DNA of 7,079 nt from Actinomycetota bacterium (GTDB lineage Bacteria > Actinomycetota > Humimicrobiia > Humimicrobiales > Humimicrobiaceae), in NCBI GenBank assembly GCA_016783985.1, contig JADHVM010000048.1:1-7079 (forward strand). The letters are read 5' to 3'. Shown here piece after piece: positions 1 to 7,079 of the stretch (position 1 is the stretch's first letter; the number at the start of each line of letters is the position of its first letter). The notes beneath the pieces are model-generated. The model did no database searches. It was not told the origin of the DNA and saw only the letters and a list, made by a program, of their open reading frames with translations. Position numbers and translations under genes: made by a program.

Positions 1-326
1 TTGGTAAAAACCTTGCTTCCTTCAATCATGGATGCTTTCTTACTGGGACCAAATATTTTAATACCATTTTTACTAAAAAAGTCTACAATCCCATCAACAA
101 GTGGTGCTTCTGGTCCCACTACGACTAAATCAACCCTTTTTTCTTCTACAAAATTAAACAAGCTTTGGAAATTATCTTTTGATACACTGATATCTACACA
201 TTCTGCAATTTCTGCTATTCCTGCATTTCCAGGAATTGCATATACTTTGTTTACAAGTCTGCTTTTAGAAATTTTCCATACCAGGCAGTGCTCTCTTCCA
301 CCGCCGCCAATTACTAATACATCCAT
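1..326 (-). CDS. purD: Phosphoribosylamine-glycine ligase (GAR synthetase), N-terminal part, cut by window edge
   Basis: Only the first 108 codons are present; the gene runs off the left edge. PurD joins glycine to 5-phosphoribosylamine using ATP, the second step of de novo IMP synthesis in the cytoplasm. The translation starts MDVLVIGGGGREHCLVWK, the GxGGREHxLxWK nucleotide-fold opening of the family. It continues with PGNAGIA near residue 33, VVGPEAPLVDG around residues 70-80, and FGPSKKASMIEGSKVF at about 92-107, all standard PurD N-domain motifs. The ATG at 326 is preceded by AAGGAG (333-338) with ideal spacing. The start lies 16 bp after the purA stop, so the two purine genes are very likely cotranscribed. 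The rest of the gene, including the ATP-grasp domain, is not visible. The long open frame on the opposite strand here is a shadow of purD. Confidence 0.95.
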   Translation of the reverse strand, partial: MDVLVIGGGGREHCLVWKISKSRLVNKVYAIPGNAGIAEIAECVDISVSKDNFQSLFNFVEEKRVDLVVVGPEAPLVDGIVDFFSKNGIKIFGPSKKASMIEGSKVFT

Positions 327-342
327 AAGGCTCCTTAAAGAA

Positions 343-3083
<2,741 letters not shown>

Positions 3084-3145
3084 CTAGTATTATTTTAAAA
3101 AATTAATTAATAAAATTCTCTTTCCTTAATCATTAAAGTAATATT

Positions 3146-3658
3146 TCATTCCTCTTTAGCTTCCTTTTCTGCTATTTCTTCTTTTTTCGATTCTTCTTTA
3201 TCCTCAACTGGTTCATCACTGATAACCTTTACCTTTAAATTATACTTAACATCTTTATATAATTTTATTTCCATATCATATTCACCCGGTTCCTTTATAT
3301 GTTCTATAAGTTCAATTTTTTTCTTATCTATTTCAACCTTTCTTTCCTTATAAATCTCTTCAGCAATATCTTTATTTGTTATAGAACCATAAAGCTTGCC
3401 TTCTGGACTAGTCTTAACTTTGAAACTAATTTCAAGATCCTTTAAAGCATCTGCTACATTTTCAGCTTCGGCCACATTTTTAGCTTCCTTTTTTATTATT
3501 GATTTTTTAACTAGCTCCATTTGTTTTATATTACCCTTAGTTACATTAATAGCAACACCATTAGGAATTAAGAAATTATTTGCATATCCATCCTTTACCT
3601 TTACAATATCTCCAACAACTCCTAATTTTCCAAAATCTTTTATTAATATTACTTTCAA
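3146..3658 (-). CDS. rplI: 50S ribosomal protein bL9
   Basis: bL9 binds 23S rRNA with its N-domain at the base of the L1 stalk, and its long helix projects from the ribosome surface. The 170-residue protein shows the family signature GDIVKVKDGYANNFLIPNG (16-34). The usual Arg of GYARNFLIP is Asn at residue 27. A connecting helix (about 42-75) and the C-domain motif SPEGKLYGSIT (84-94) follow. The family is usually near 148-150 residues. The excess is a charged Glu/Lys tail of about 20 residues after 150, likely disordered. The start codon is TTG at 3658, supported by AGGAGG at 3664-3669 five bases upstream; no alternative ATG fits the conserved MKVILIKD opening. It lies 32 bp after the DUF2232 gene, in the place where Bacillus has gdpP between the two. 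Confidence 0.96.
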   Translation of the reverse strand: MKVILIKDFGKLGVVGDIVKVKDGYANNFLIPNGVAINVTKGNIKQMELVKKSIIKKEAKNVAEAENVADALKDLEISFKVKTSPEGKLYGSITNKDIAEEIYKERKVEIDKKKIELIEHIKEPGEYDMEIKLYKDVKYNLKVKVISDEPVEDKEESKKEEIAEKEAKEE

Positions 3659-3663
3659 ATTAT

Positions 3664-3669
3664 CCTCCT
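3664..3669 (-). promoter_or_regulatory. rplI ribosome binding site supporting a TTG start
   Basis: AGGAGG on the minus strand, five bases before a TTG codon. It decides the rplI start in favour of TTG at 3656-3658. Confidence 0.85.
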
Positions 3670-3690
3670 CTTTAACTATCTACTTCCTAT

Positions 3691-4674
3691 TTACCTTCTC
3701 TTTAATCTTCTAAAATTAATCCAAGTATCAAACAGACCTATAATTGGTAAAATTATTATCAGGCCCATGAACAAACTAATCATAACCAAGATAACAACTC
3801 TCCAAATCATTCTAATTTTAAATCTTTCAAACAATCCCCATAATACAGAAACTCCAAGTATAAAATATAACATTCCAAATATAATTAATAAATTAAACCC
3901 AACTACATCAATCAATTTATCTACCGAACTGTTAAAAGAGGGAATAAGTATTAATATCAAGCCTAAAATAATTCCCCAGCACCAGTACCATGGAATATCC
4001 CAGTTCTTAAACAAAGGAAGCGGTTTTATTTTTGTATCATATTTTTTAAGAATAGTATGGCTAAATTGATAATTAATAATACCAATAGAAGTTAGACATA
4101 CCATAAAAATACCAGGCAGCAAATATGGGATAAATCGCAGGACATATTGTGTCTGGCTTAAAACAATCTCAAATTGGGCATCATCTATCATCATCAAGCC
4201 TGCATAATCATTTAAAATAGAGTCGCTAGAAATATTATCTATATAATTATTATAGCCATTCAATGTTTCTCTTATAAAATTAACCCTATTCACAGCAGAT
4301 ACCATCATTATATATAAAAACCCTGCTGCCAGAAAAATAATAAAAATTCCAATTATTATAAATTTTAGAGACTTATTCTGTTCAATATAAAATCTATAAC
4401 TAAAAGATACAGCGATAATTATTATTATGATAATAATAGCCAGAATATAATTAAAGAAAAATAGCAATATCACACCCAGCACAGCACTTATTATTGCATC
4501 CCTGATTCTGCCTGAAATTACAAGTAATGTAGCTGGAATAGGCAGTATTGCTAACCCTATAATACCAATAACAGGAACAATAAATACAATTACTAATGAT
4601 GAAAAAGTAAATAGTGCCAGCAGTGCCAAATTTAACTTTTTAATTTTATTATTACTTAAATTATCAAAGGACAT
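3691..4674 (-). CDS. DUF2232 / YybS-like multi-pass membrane protein
   Basis: A 327-residue, strongly hydrophobic protein of unproven function. I see about eight or nine likely membrane segments: roughly 15-33, 35-52, 58-76, 77-92, 103-125, 180-200, 231-246, 255-280 and 290-312. A larger polar loop at about 127-178 follows the fifth segment, and the protein ends in a basic tail (WINFRRLKRR). Family assignment rests on size, topology, the PLPLFKNWDIPWYW-type segment (218-231), the GLFDTWINFR ending, and the position between rpsR and rplI, where Bacillus subtilis has yybS. Residues 80-87 are eight consecutive isoleucines encoded by an ATT/ATA-type repeat. The ATG at 4674 is the first possible start but has no clear Shine-Dalgarno, so initiation may depend on read-through from rpsR 35 bp upstream. 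A transporter-like or coupling role is possible but cannot be shown. Confidence 0.8.
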   Translation of the reverse strand: MSFDNLSNNKIKKLNLALLALFTFSSLVIVFIVPVIGIIGLAILPIPATLLVISGRIRDAIISAVLGVILLFFFNYILAIIIIIIIIAVSFSYRFYIEQNKSLKFIIIGIFIIFLAAGFLYIMMVSAVNRVNFIRETLNGYNNYIDNISSDSILNDYAGLMMIDDAQFEIVLSQTQYVLRFIPYLLPGIFMVCLTSIGIINYQFSHTILKKYDTKIKPLPLFKNWDIPWYWCWGIILGLILILIPSFNSSVDKLIDVVGFNLLIIFGMLYFILGVSVLWGLFERFKIRMIWRVVILVMISLFMGLIIILPIIGLFDTWINFRRLKRR

Positions 4675-4709
4675 GCTTATTTTTGGTAAGTATTCTTATT
4701 TTATTTTCC

Positions 4710-4982
4710 TTACCCTTTAAAGTATGGTATTAAAGCTATTTCCCTAGCTCTCTTTATCGCCATAGATATCATTTTTTGATGCTGCACACAGTTACCGGTA
4801 GATCTCTTTGGTCTAATTTTCCCTCTATCAGAAACAAATCTGCTTAGAAGTCTTATATTCTTATAATCAATATAATCTATATTTTCTTTACAAAAATAAC
4901 AAAATCTCTTTCTTTGCCTTACATTCAATAAATCTGAGTTAGTCCTATCCCTATTATTTCTTTTATTTATTGTTTTGCGCAA
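4710..4982 (-). CDS. rpsR: 30S ribosomal protein bS18
   Basis: bS18 binds the platform of the 30S subunit as a heterodimer with bS6, encoded two genes upstream. The 90-residue product has RQRKRFCYFCKENIDYIDYK (22-41), RLLSRFVSDRGKI (44-56) and RPKRSTGNCVQHQ (57-69), then the basic helix AIKRAREIALIPY (75-87), all diagnostic. C28, C31, C65 and H68 form a CxxC...CxxH set, so this looks like a metal-binding (C+) form of the protein. The start is TTG at 4982, fixed by AAGGAG (4991-4996) eight bases upstream. It lies 99 bp after ssb, the widest gap in the operon, which holds a hairpin. Confidence 0.97.
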   Translation of the reverse strand: MRKTINKRNNRDRTNSDLLNVRQRKRFCYFCKENIDYIDYKNIRLLSRFVSDRGKIRPKRSTGNCVQHQKMISMAIKRAREIALIPYFKG

Positions 4983-4990
4983 TTAATTTT

Positions 4991-4996
4991 CTCCTT
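4991..4996 (-). promoter_or_regulatory. rpsR ribosome binding site supporting a TTG start
   Basis: AAGGAG on the minus strand, eight bases before TTG at 4980-4982. There is no nearby in-frame ATG, so the TTG is the best start for rpsR. Confidence 0.8.
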
Positions 4997-5032
4997 CTTT
5001 AATTACTTTTACTTCAATACAAATATATCTCT

Positions 5033-5061
5033 TTAATATCTCGTATAATACAAGATATTAA
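5033..5061 (-). other. Intercistronic RNA hairpin between ssb and rpsR
   Basis: The arms TTAATATCT and AGATATTAA pair perfectly over 9 bp. They continue through a U-G wobble and a GUA/UAC stack to a UUA loop, giving a 13-bp stem. The bases after it on the minus strand are not a U-run, so it is not a standard terminator. A role in mRNA processing, stability, or setting the ssb to rpsR ratio is possible. It is AT-rich, so its stability is moderate. Confidence 0.55.
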
Positions 5062-5081
5062 TTAAAATAATTCATACAGAT

Positions 5082-5522
5082 TTAAAATGGAATATCTTCA
5101 TCAGTAATATCTATGCTTTCTCCTCCACTATCCTTGGGGACTGCTCCTGTATCAGCTTTTGGATTTTTCTCAATTTTGCATGATGCATACTCCAGGCTGG
5201 GTGCAACAACATTCGCTATTATCTTAACAGCTGATCTTTTCTGACCATCCTTATCTTCCCAATTGTCCTGTGAAAGTCTCCCAGCAACTAAAACTCTATC
5301 ACCTTTAGTTAAACTCTCAGCACAGTTTTCAGCAAGTTTATACCATGCAGTAACATTAAAAAAATCGGCATCACTTATCCATTCTCCCGATTCCTTATCC
5401 TGATAGTTCTTATTAACAGCAATACCAAAACTGACAACTGGAGTTCCATTAGGAGTAAATCTTAATTCAGGATCTCTTGTTATATTGCCAAGTACAGATA
5501 TATTGTTCACACCAATAGCCAT
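5082..5522 (-). CDS. ssb: Single-stranded DNA-binding protein
   Basis: SSB coats single-stranded DNA at forks and repair sites and recruits partner proteins by its C-terminal tip. The 146-residue protein has an OB-fold over about 1-112, with the openings NNISVLGNITRDPELRFTPN (6-25) and VVSFGIAVNK (29-38). The aromatic DNA-contact stretch FFNVTAWYK is at 54-62 and GDRVLVAGRL at 74-83. A short linker of about 25 residues leads to the acidic tip DEDIPF, which matches the DDDIPF partner-binding tail. The linker is short and not very Gly/Gln-rich compared with many SSBs. The ATG at 5522 has AGGTGG (5529-5534) six bases upstream. Location between rpsF and rpsR is the standard Firmicutes arrangement, so it is co-controlled with S6 and S18. 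Confidence 0.97.
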   Translation of the reverse strand: MAIGVNNISVLGNITRDPELRFTPNGTPVVSFGIAVNKNYQDKESGEWISDADFFNVTAWYKLAENCAESLTKGDRVLVAGRLSQDNWEDKDGQKRSAVKIIANVVAPSLEYASCKIEKNPKADTGAVPKDSGGESIDITDEDIPF

Positions 5523-5564
5523 AATTTCCCACCTTTTAATTTAGATTAAACTTATAAAAAAATA

Positions 5565-5858
5565 CTATTTATTACTCTTGACAATCATCTGCCTTAGGAT
5601 TTTATCATTAATTTTGCTTACTCTTTCAAGTTCAGGTATTACTTTGCCATCACTATCAAAATAAAGGACAACATAATACCCATTTTCTTGATGTTTTATA
5701 GGATAGGCAAGTTTCTTAATGCCCCATTTATCTGTATTTAGAACTTTACTCTTATTCTTTTCGATTATTGATGTAATTTTAGATAATTCTTCTGATATAC
5801 CGTCTTCTTCTAATGTAGGAACAAAAATAATTACCAGCTCATATTTTCTCAATTCCAT
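5565..5858 (-). CDS. rpsF: 30S ribosomal protein bS6
   Basis: bS6 dimerises with bS18 and binds the central domain of 16S rRNA. The 97-residue protein fits the family length. It shows LRKYELVIIFVPTLEED (3-19), KWGIKKLAYPIKHQENGYY (44-62), and the final ELERVSKINDKILRQMIVK segment, all hallmark positions. The ATG at 5858 follows a near-perfect AAGGAGG (5862-5868) at short spacing. It is the first gene of the operon; ssb starts 42 bp later. Its ribosome binding site is predicted to be paired in a leader RNA structure (5864-5917), which suggests translational feedback by S6:S18. Confidence 0.96.
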   Translation of the reverse strand: MELRKYELVIIFVPTLEEDGISEELSKITSIIEKNKSKVLNTDKWGIKKLAYPIKHQENGYYVVLYFDSDGKVIPELERVSKINDKILRQMIVKSNK

Positions 5859-5863
5859 ACTCC

Positions 5864-5917
5864 TCCTTCGGACTAAAAATTATAATTAGGTTCTACTTAT
5901 TTAATAGAACAGAAGGA
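5864..5917 (-). promoter_or_regulatory. rpsF leader RNA structure, candidate S6:S18 binding motif
   Basis: In the transcript, UCCUUC (5912-5917) pairs with GAAGGA (5864-5869), forming a 6-bp closing stem that contains most of the rpsF Shine-Dalgarno. Inside it, GUUCUA and UAGAAC (ends of 5890-5910) form a second hairpin, extended by a U-G and a U-A pair to an AAAUA loop. The long 3' side of the internal loop ends in GUCCG, placing a CCG directly beside the closing stem (5869-5871). A CCG next to a stem in the rpsF leader is the trait reported for the S6:S18 autoregulatory motif. The fold is seen by eye; the ligand is inferred. Confidence 0.65.
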
Positions 5918-5946
5918 TAATACTGCTATAAAAAAGCAATTAAATC

Positions 5947-5962
5947 TTAGAATTATTTCTAA
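5947..5962 (-). other. Small hairpin in the rpsF leader
   Basis: TTAGAA and TTCTAA form a perfect 6-bp stem around an ATAA loop, about 15-30 bases after the predicted transcription start. There is no U-run after it. It may only stabilise the 5' end, or it may be chance in AT-rich DNA. Confidence 0.3.
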
Positions 5963-5982
5963 TTTTAAAACTATCCTATGGG

Positions 5983-6011
5983 ATAATATAACATTTATTA
6001 CTAATAATCAA
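5983..6011 (-). promoter_or_regulatory. Predicted sigma-A-type promoter of the rpsF operon
   Basis: A -35 box TTGATT (6006-6011) and a -10 box TATTAT (5983-5988) are separated by exactly 17 bp. Transcription would begin near 5976 and leave a leader of about 118 nt before rpsF, enough to contain the candidate S6:S18 structure. I see no strong internal promoter downstream, so this may drive rpsF through purD. Confidence 0.6.
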
Positions 6012-6134
6012 TGATTAATTTGACATAAAATCTGACATAATTAATTTAGATTAAATATAGTCATCTAGTGTTTCTATGTTTTAACTCTAGGTTGAAATTT
6101 AATTTTAGTTCTAGTCATATTATTCTATCTTCAT

Positions 6135-6353
6135 TTACTTTATTTTATTAAAATATTCTTGTGTAACTTGTAACTGTTTTTTAAGAATATTTTTCCAAAC
6201 AAACTTAGGTATCTCTTTACTTCCTCTTGAAATTCTAGTCTTTTTGAAGATCCCATTACTTATATATTTTCTATAATAATAGTGATCAGTACTTTTATAT
6301 AATTCCCAACCGTCTTTTTCGCAAAATCTTCTAAGCTCTCTCCAGTTTGGCAT
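6135..6353 (-). CDS. HicA-like toxin of a type II toxin-antitoxin module
   Basis: A 72-residue basic protein. The N-terminus MPNWRELRRFCEKDGWELYK (1-20) looks like the HicA first helix and turn (xELIKxLExxGWxxx). H24 in STDHYYYRK (21-29) sits where HicA toxins carry their catalytic His, after the first strand. RISRGSKEIPKFVWKNILKK (40-59) matches the HicA pattern of a strand, SKEI, and a last helix with WxxILKxQ. HicA toxins are small double-stranded-RNA-binding-fold mRNA interferases; RNA cleavage here is inferred from the fold and His only. Its ATG overlaps the antitoxin stop by one base (TAATG), so it is translationally coupled and made second. Similar short proteins are sometimes annotated as cytotoxic translational repressors. 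The order is antitoxin then toxin, the reverse of the classical hicAB order. Confidence 0.75.
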   Translation of the reverse strand: MPNWRELRRFCEKDGWELYKSTDHYYYRKYISNGIFKKTRISRGSKEIPKFVWKNILKKQLQVTQEYFNKIK

Positions 6354-6796
6354 TAGCTTGCTTTCTTACCTGATCCATAAGTAAAAGAAAACAATTTTTT
6401 CACTTCCTCAATATCATCTGAGATAAGTGAAACTCTATAAACATAAGGAAAATGTTTTCTACGATTAAGGCTATTATAATGAAGTTTAAACTCATTCATG
6501 TATTCCTCTGAATATTCTATTAATATCTCTGCTAATTCTTTTTTTAAAGATTCTATATCACTAGCATTTGTCATCAGATCTATTTCATTAAAAACACCAC
6601 TATAAGAACCATCTTCTTCTTGCTCGACTTGAGCAGTAAGTTTATATTCTGATAAGATTGAATCTAACTGTTCTAAAGAAAAAACAGCAAACAGATCCCT
6701 GTTACGCTTTACAATAGCCGGCTTGGTTCGAGTTACATCATCAATGAATCTACTCCACTCTTTACGTACATCAGTCGATTTTAATACTGTTTGCAT
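6353..6796 (-). CDS. Hybrid antitoxin: Phd/YefM-like N-terminus with HicB-like middle segment
   Basis: A 147-residue protein, first gene of the TA pair. Residues 1-50 (TVLKSTDVRKEWSRFIDDV, then KPAIVKRNRDLFAVFSLEQL) match the Phd/YefM pattern of a short helix-strand DNA-binding and dimerisation unit. Residues 51-100 begin YKLTAQVEQEEDGSYSGVF and continue into a helical stretch rich in Glu. This recalls HicB antitoxins, whose RNase-H-like domain opens with a strand, EEDGGY, and then a strand and helix. Residues 101-147 are a basic C-terminal part containing RRKHFPYVYRVSLIS (112-126) that may bind the toxin. The ATG at 6796 has GGAGGT (6803-6808) six bases upstream. The promoter region is full of repeats, fitting autorepression by this protein. 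The product would neutralise the HicA-like toxin encoded by the overlapping next gene. Family naming is by pattern only. Confidence 0.75.
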   Translation of the reverse strand: MQTVLKSTDVRKEWSRFIDDVTRTKPAIVKRNRDLFAVFSLEQLDSILSEYKLTAQVEQEEDGSYSGVFNEIDLMTNASDIESLKKELAEILIEYSEEYMNEFKLHYNSLNRRKHFPYVYRVSLISDDIEEVKKLFSFTYGSGKKAS

Positions 6797-6814
6797 AATA
6801 CTACCTCCCGATAT

Positions 6815-6837
6815 TACAATATATTATATATATTGTA
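6815..6837. repeat. 23-bp palindrome over the TA promoter, likely operator
   Basis: TACAATATAT and ATATATTGTA form perfect 10-bp arms around a 3-bp TAT centre. The palindrome covers the predicted -10 box and lies just upstream of the antitoxin ribosome binding site. Binding here by the antitoxin dimer would block transcription. It is very AT-rich, which reduces its weight a little. Confidence 0.55.
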
Positions 6838-6852
6838 CACTATGTACGTTAA
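6823..6852 (-). promoter_or_regulatory. Predicted promoter of the toxin-antitoxin operon
   Basis: A perfect -10 TATAAT (6823-6828) is preceded, after 18 bp, by TTAACG (6847-6852), a weak -35 with 4 of 6 consensus bases. Transcription would start near 6816, giving a short leader of about 20 nt. The whole promoter is embedded in the palindrome and GTAC boxes, as expected for an autoregulated TA operon. Confidence 0.5.
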
Positions 6853-6860
6853 GTACACAA
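6834..6860. repeat. Three tandem 9-bp GTAC boxes in the TA promoter, likely operator array
   Basis: Three consecutive 9-mers, TGTACACTA (6834-6842), TGTACGTTA (6843-6851) and AGTACACAA (6852-6860), place the self-complementary core GTAC at exact 9-bp intervals. They cover the spacer and -35 region of the antitoxin promoter. Regular palindromic cores are what a dimeric repressor such as the Phd-like antitoxin would bind. The first box overlaps the end of the 23-bp palindrome. Confidence 0.55.
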
Positions 6861-6897
6861 CTAATCAAACTACTATTATTTGTATCCTTTATGACAA

Positions 6898-6933
6898 AGA
6901 GATTAGTGAAATCCTATAAACATAAGAGAAGTG
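6898..6933 (-). pseudogene. Relic of a second antitoxin C-terminus
   Basis: Twelve codons read HFSYVYRISLIS, against HFPYVYRVSLIS at residues 115-126 of the intact antitoxin. At the DNA level, 28 of 35 bases match between 6899-6933 and 6420-6454. Five of the seven differences are silent third-position changes, and the other two give Pro to Ser and Val to Ile. After the match the frame soon reaches TAA (6889-6891), and no start or upstream body remains. The pattern suggests a once-functional homologue that diverged under selection and was then mostly deleted, rather than a recent duplication of the neighbouring gene. Confidence 0.65.
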
Positions 6934-6936
6934 ATT

Positions 6937-7079
6937 CTAACTTTCATTTCTCATATATACATTAGTGCATGGGTAAGGAATTTCTATTCCAATTTCATCA
7001 AATTTATCCTTTATTCTTTTTCTCATCTGTCTTGCAATAGTCCATTGTTCTCCTGGTTTAACCTTGCAAATGATTTTAA
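6937..7079 (-). CDS. MscS-family mechanosensitive ion channel, C-terminal end, cut by window edge
   Basis: Only the last 46 codons and the TAG stop are present; the gene continues beyond the right edge. The readable part includes KVKPGEQWTIARQMRKRIKD followed by KFDEIGIEIPYPCTNVYMRN. This is the characteristic end of the MscS cytoplasmic domain (KxKPGEQWxVxRELRRRIKxxFDxxGIEIPFPxxTVYxR). MscS channels open under membrane tension and release solutes on osmotic downshock. The frame is too short for an ATG-based call and so is easy to miss. In several Clostridia an mscS-type gene lies upstream of rpsF, so this may be the ancestral neighbour, with the TA module inserted between. The stop codon adjoins an antitoxin relic, and the last few residues could have been altered by that event. 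Confidence 0.85.
   Translation of the reverse strand, partial: KIICKVKPGEQWTIARQMRKRIKDKFDEIGIEIPYPCTNVYMRNES

Larger units (their letters stand above)
5859..6134. other. 276-bp intergenic region between the TA module and rpsF
   Basis: The rpsF-proximal half holds the promoter and leader RNA listed separately. The distal half (about 6012-6134) is AT-rich with no open frame of note and no convincing terminator for the toxin gene. It does contain two direct repeats of TGACATAA (6021-6028, 6033-6040) and two 12-mers, TTTTAACTCTAG and TTTTAGTTCTAG (6079-6090, 6103-6114), which match at 10 of 12 positions. No role can be assigned to these. Confidence 0.5.

Noticed and set aside
3125..3140. Short hairpin after rplI that could be a terminator
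   Set aside because: The stem is only six AT-rich pairs with one wobble and no U-run, so dnaB is probably still in the operon.
3396..3713. Plus-strand open frame over rplI
   Set aside because: Antisense to bL9; its hydrophobic look comes from the complement of Lys/Glu-rich codons.
3767..4069. Plus-strand open frame over the DUF2232 gene
   Set aside because: Antisense shadow with low-complexity Asn/Ile/Leu-rich content.
5536..5550. Exact 15-base repeat TTAATTTAGATTAAA, also at 6041-6055
   Set aside because: With this base composition a 15-base match somewhere in 7 kb is not surprising, and the two contexts differ.
6020..6061. Possible plus-strand promoter (TTGACA at 6020-6025, or CTGACA at 6032-6037 with TATAGT at 6056-6061)
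   Set aside because: No plus-strand gene or structured RNA follows; the match is likely chance in AT-rich DNA.
6723..6965. Plus-strand open frame over the TA promoter
   Set aside because: It spans the antitoxin start, its promoter and the mscS end in antisense and has no supported ribosome binding site or family.

Overview
This is a low-GC window (roughly 30% GC by eye) from a Firmicutes-type genome. Evidence for this is strong AAGGAGG-type ribosome binding sites, two TTG start codons, and the gene order rpsF-ssb-rpsR-(DUF2232)-rplI-dnaB-purA. A Clostridia or Halanaerobiales-like anaerobe is my best guess. It rests on gene style and on the toxin-antitoxin family present, so the order-level placement is weak. 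Every gene I can support lies on the minus strand, so the window reads from high to low coordinates.

At the right edge (6937-7079) is the 3' end of a MscS-type mechanosensitive channel gene. Just downstream, 6898-6933 still encodes a short relic of an antitoxin C-terminus. It closely matches part of the intact antitoxin gene about 480 bp away. Then comes a compact two-gene toxin-antitoxin module (6135-6796). The antitoxin has a Phd/YefM-like N-terminus joined to a HicB-like segment. It overlaps a HicA-like toxin gene by one base (TAATG). Its promoter region carries three 9-bp GTAC boxes and a 23-bp palindrome, which look like autoregulatory operators.

The 276-bp gap 5859-6134 holds a good sigma-A-type promoter and a leader RNA for the next operon. 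The leader folds into a two-stem structure whose closing stem pairs with the rpsF ribosome binding site. A CCG sits beside that stem. These are the traits described for the S6:S18 autoregulatory motif.

From 5858 down to 1 run eight tightly packed housekeeping genes: rpsF (bS6), ssb, rpsR (bS18), a DUF2232/YybS-like membrane protein, rplI (bL9), dnaB (replicative helicase), purA (adenylosuccinate synthetase) and the start of purD (GAR synthetase). The order joins ribosome assembly, DNA replication and purine synthesis. The gdpP/yybT c-di-AMP phosphodiesterase gene, which sits between yybS and rplI in Bacillus subtilis, is missing here. A 29-nt hairpin lies in the largest internal gap, between ssb and rpsR.

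The most notable parts are the hybrid Phd/HicB-like plus HicA-like TA module, its operator array, and the decayed antitoxin relic beside it. The housekeeping genes look ordinary and intact.
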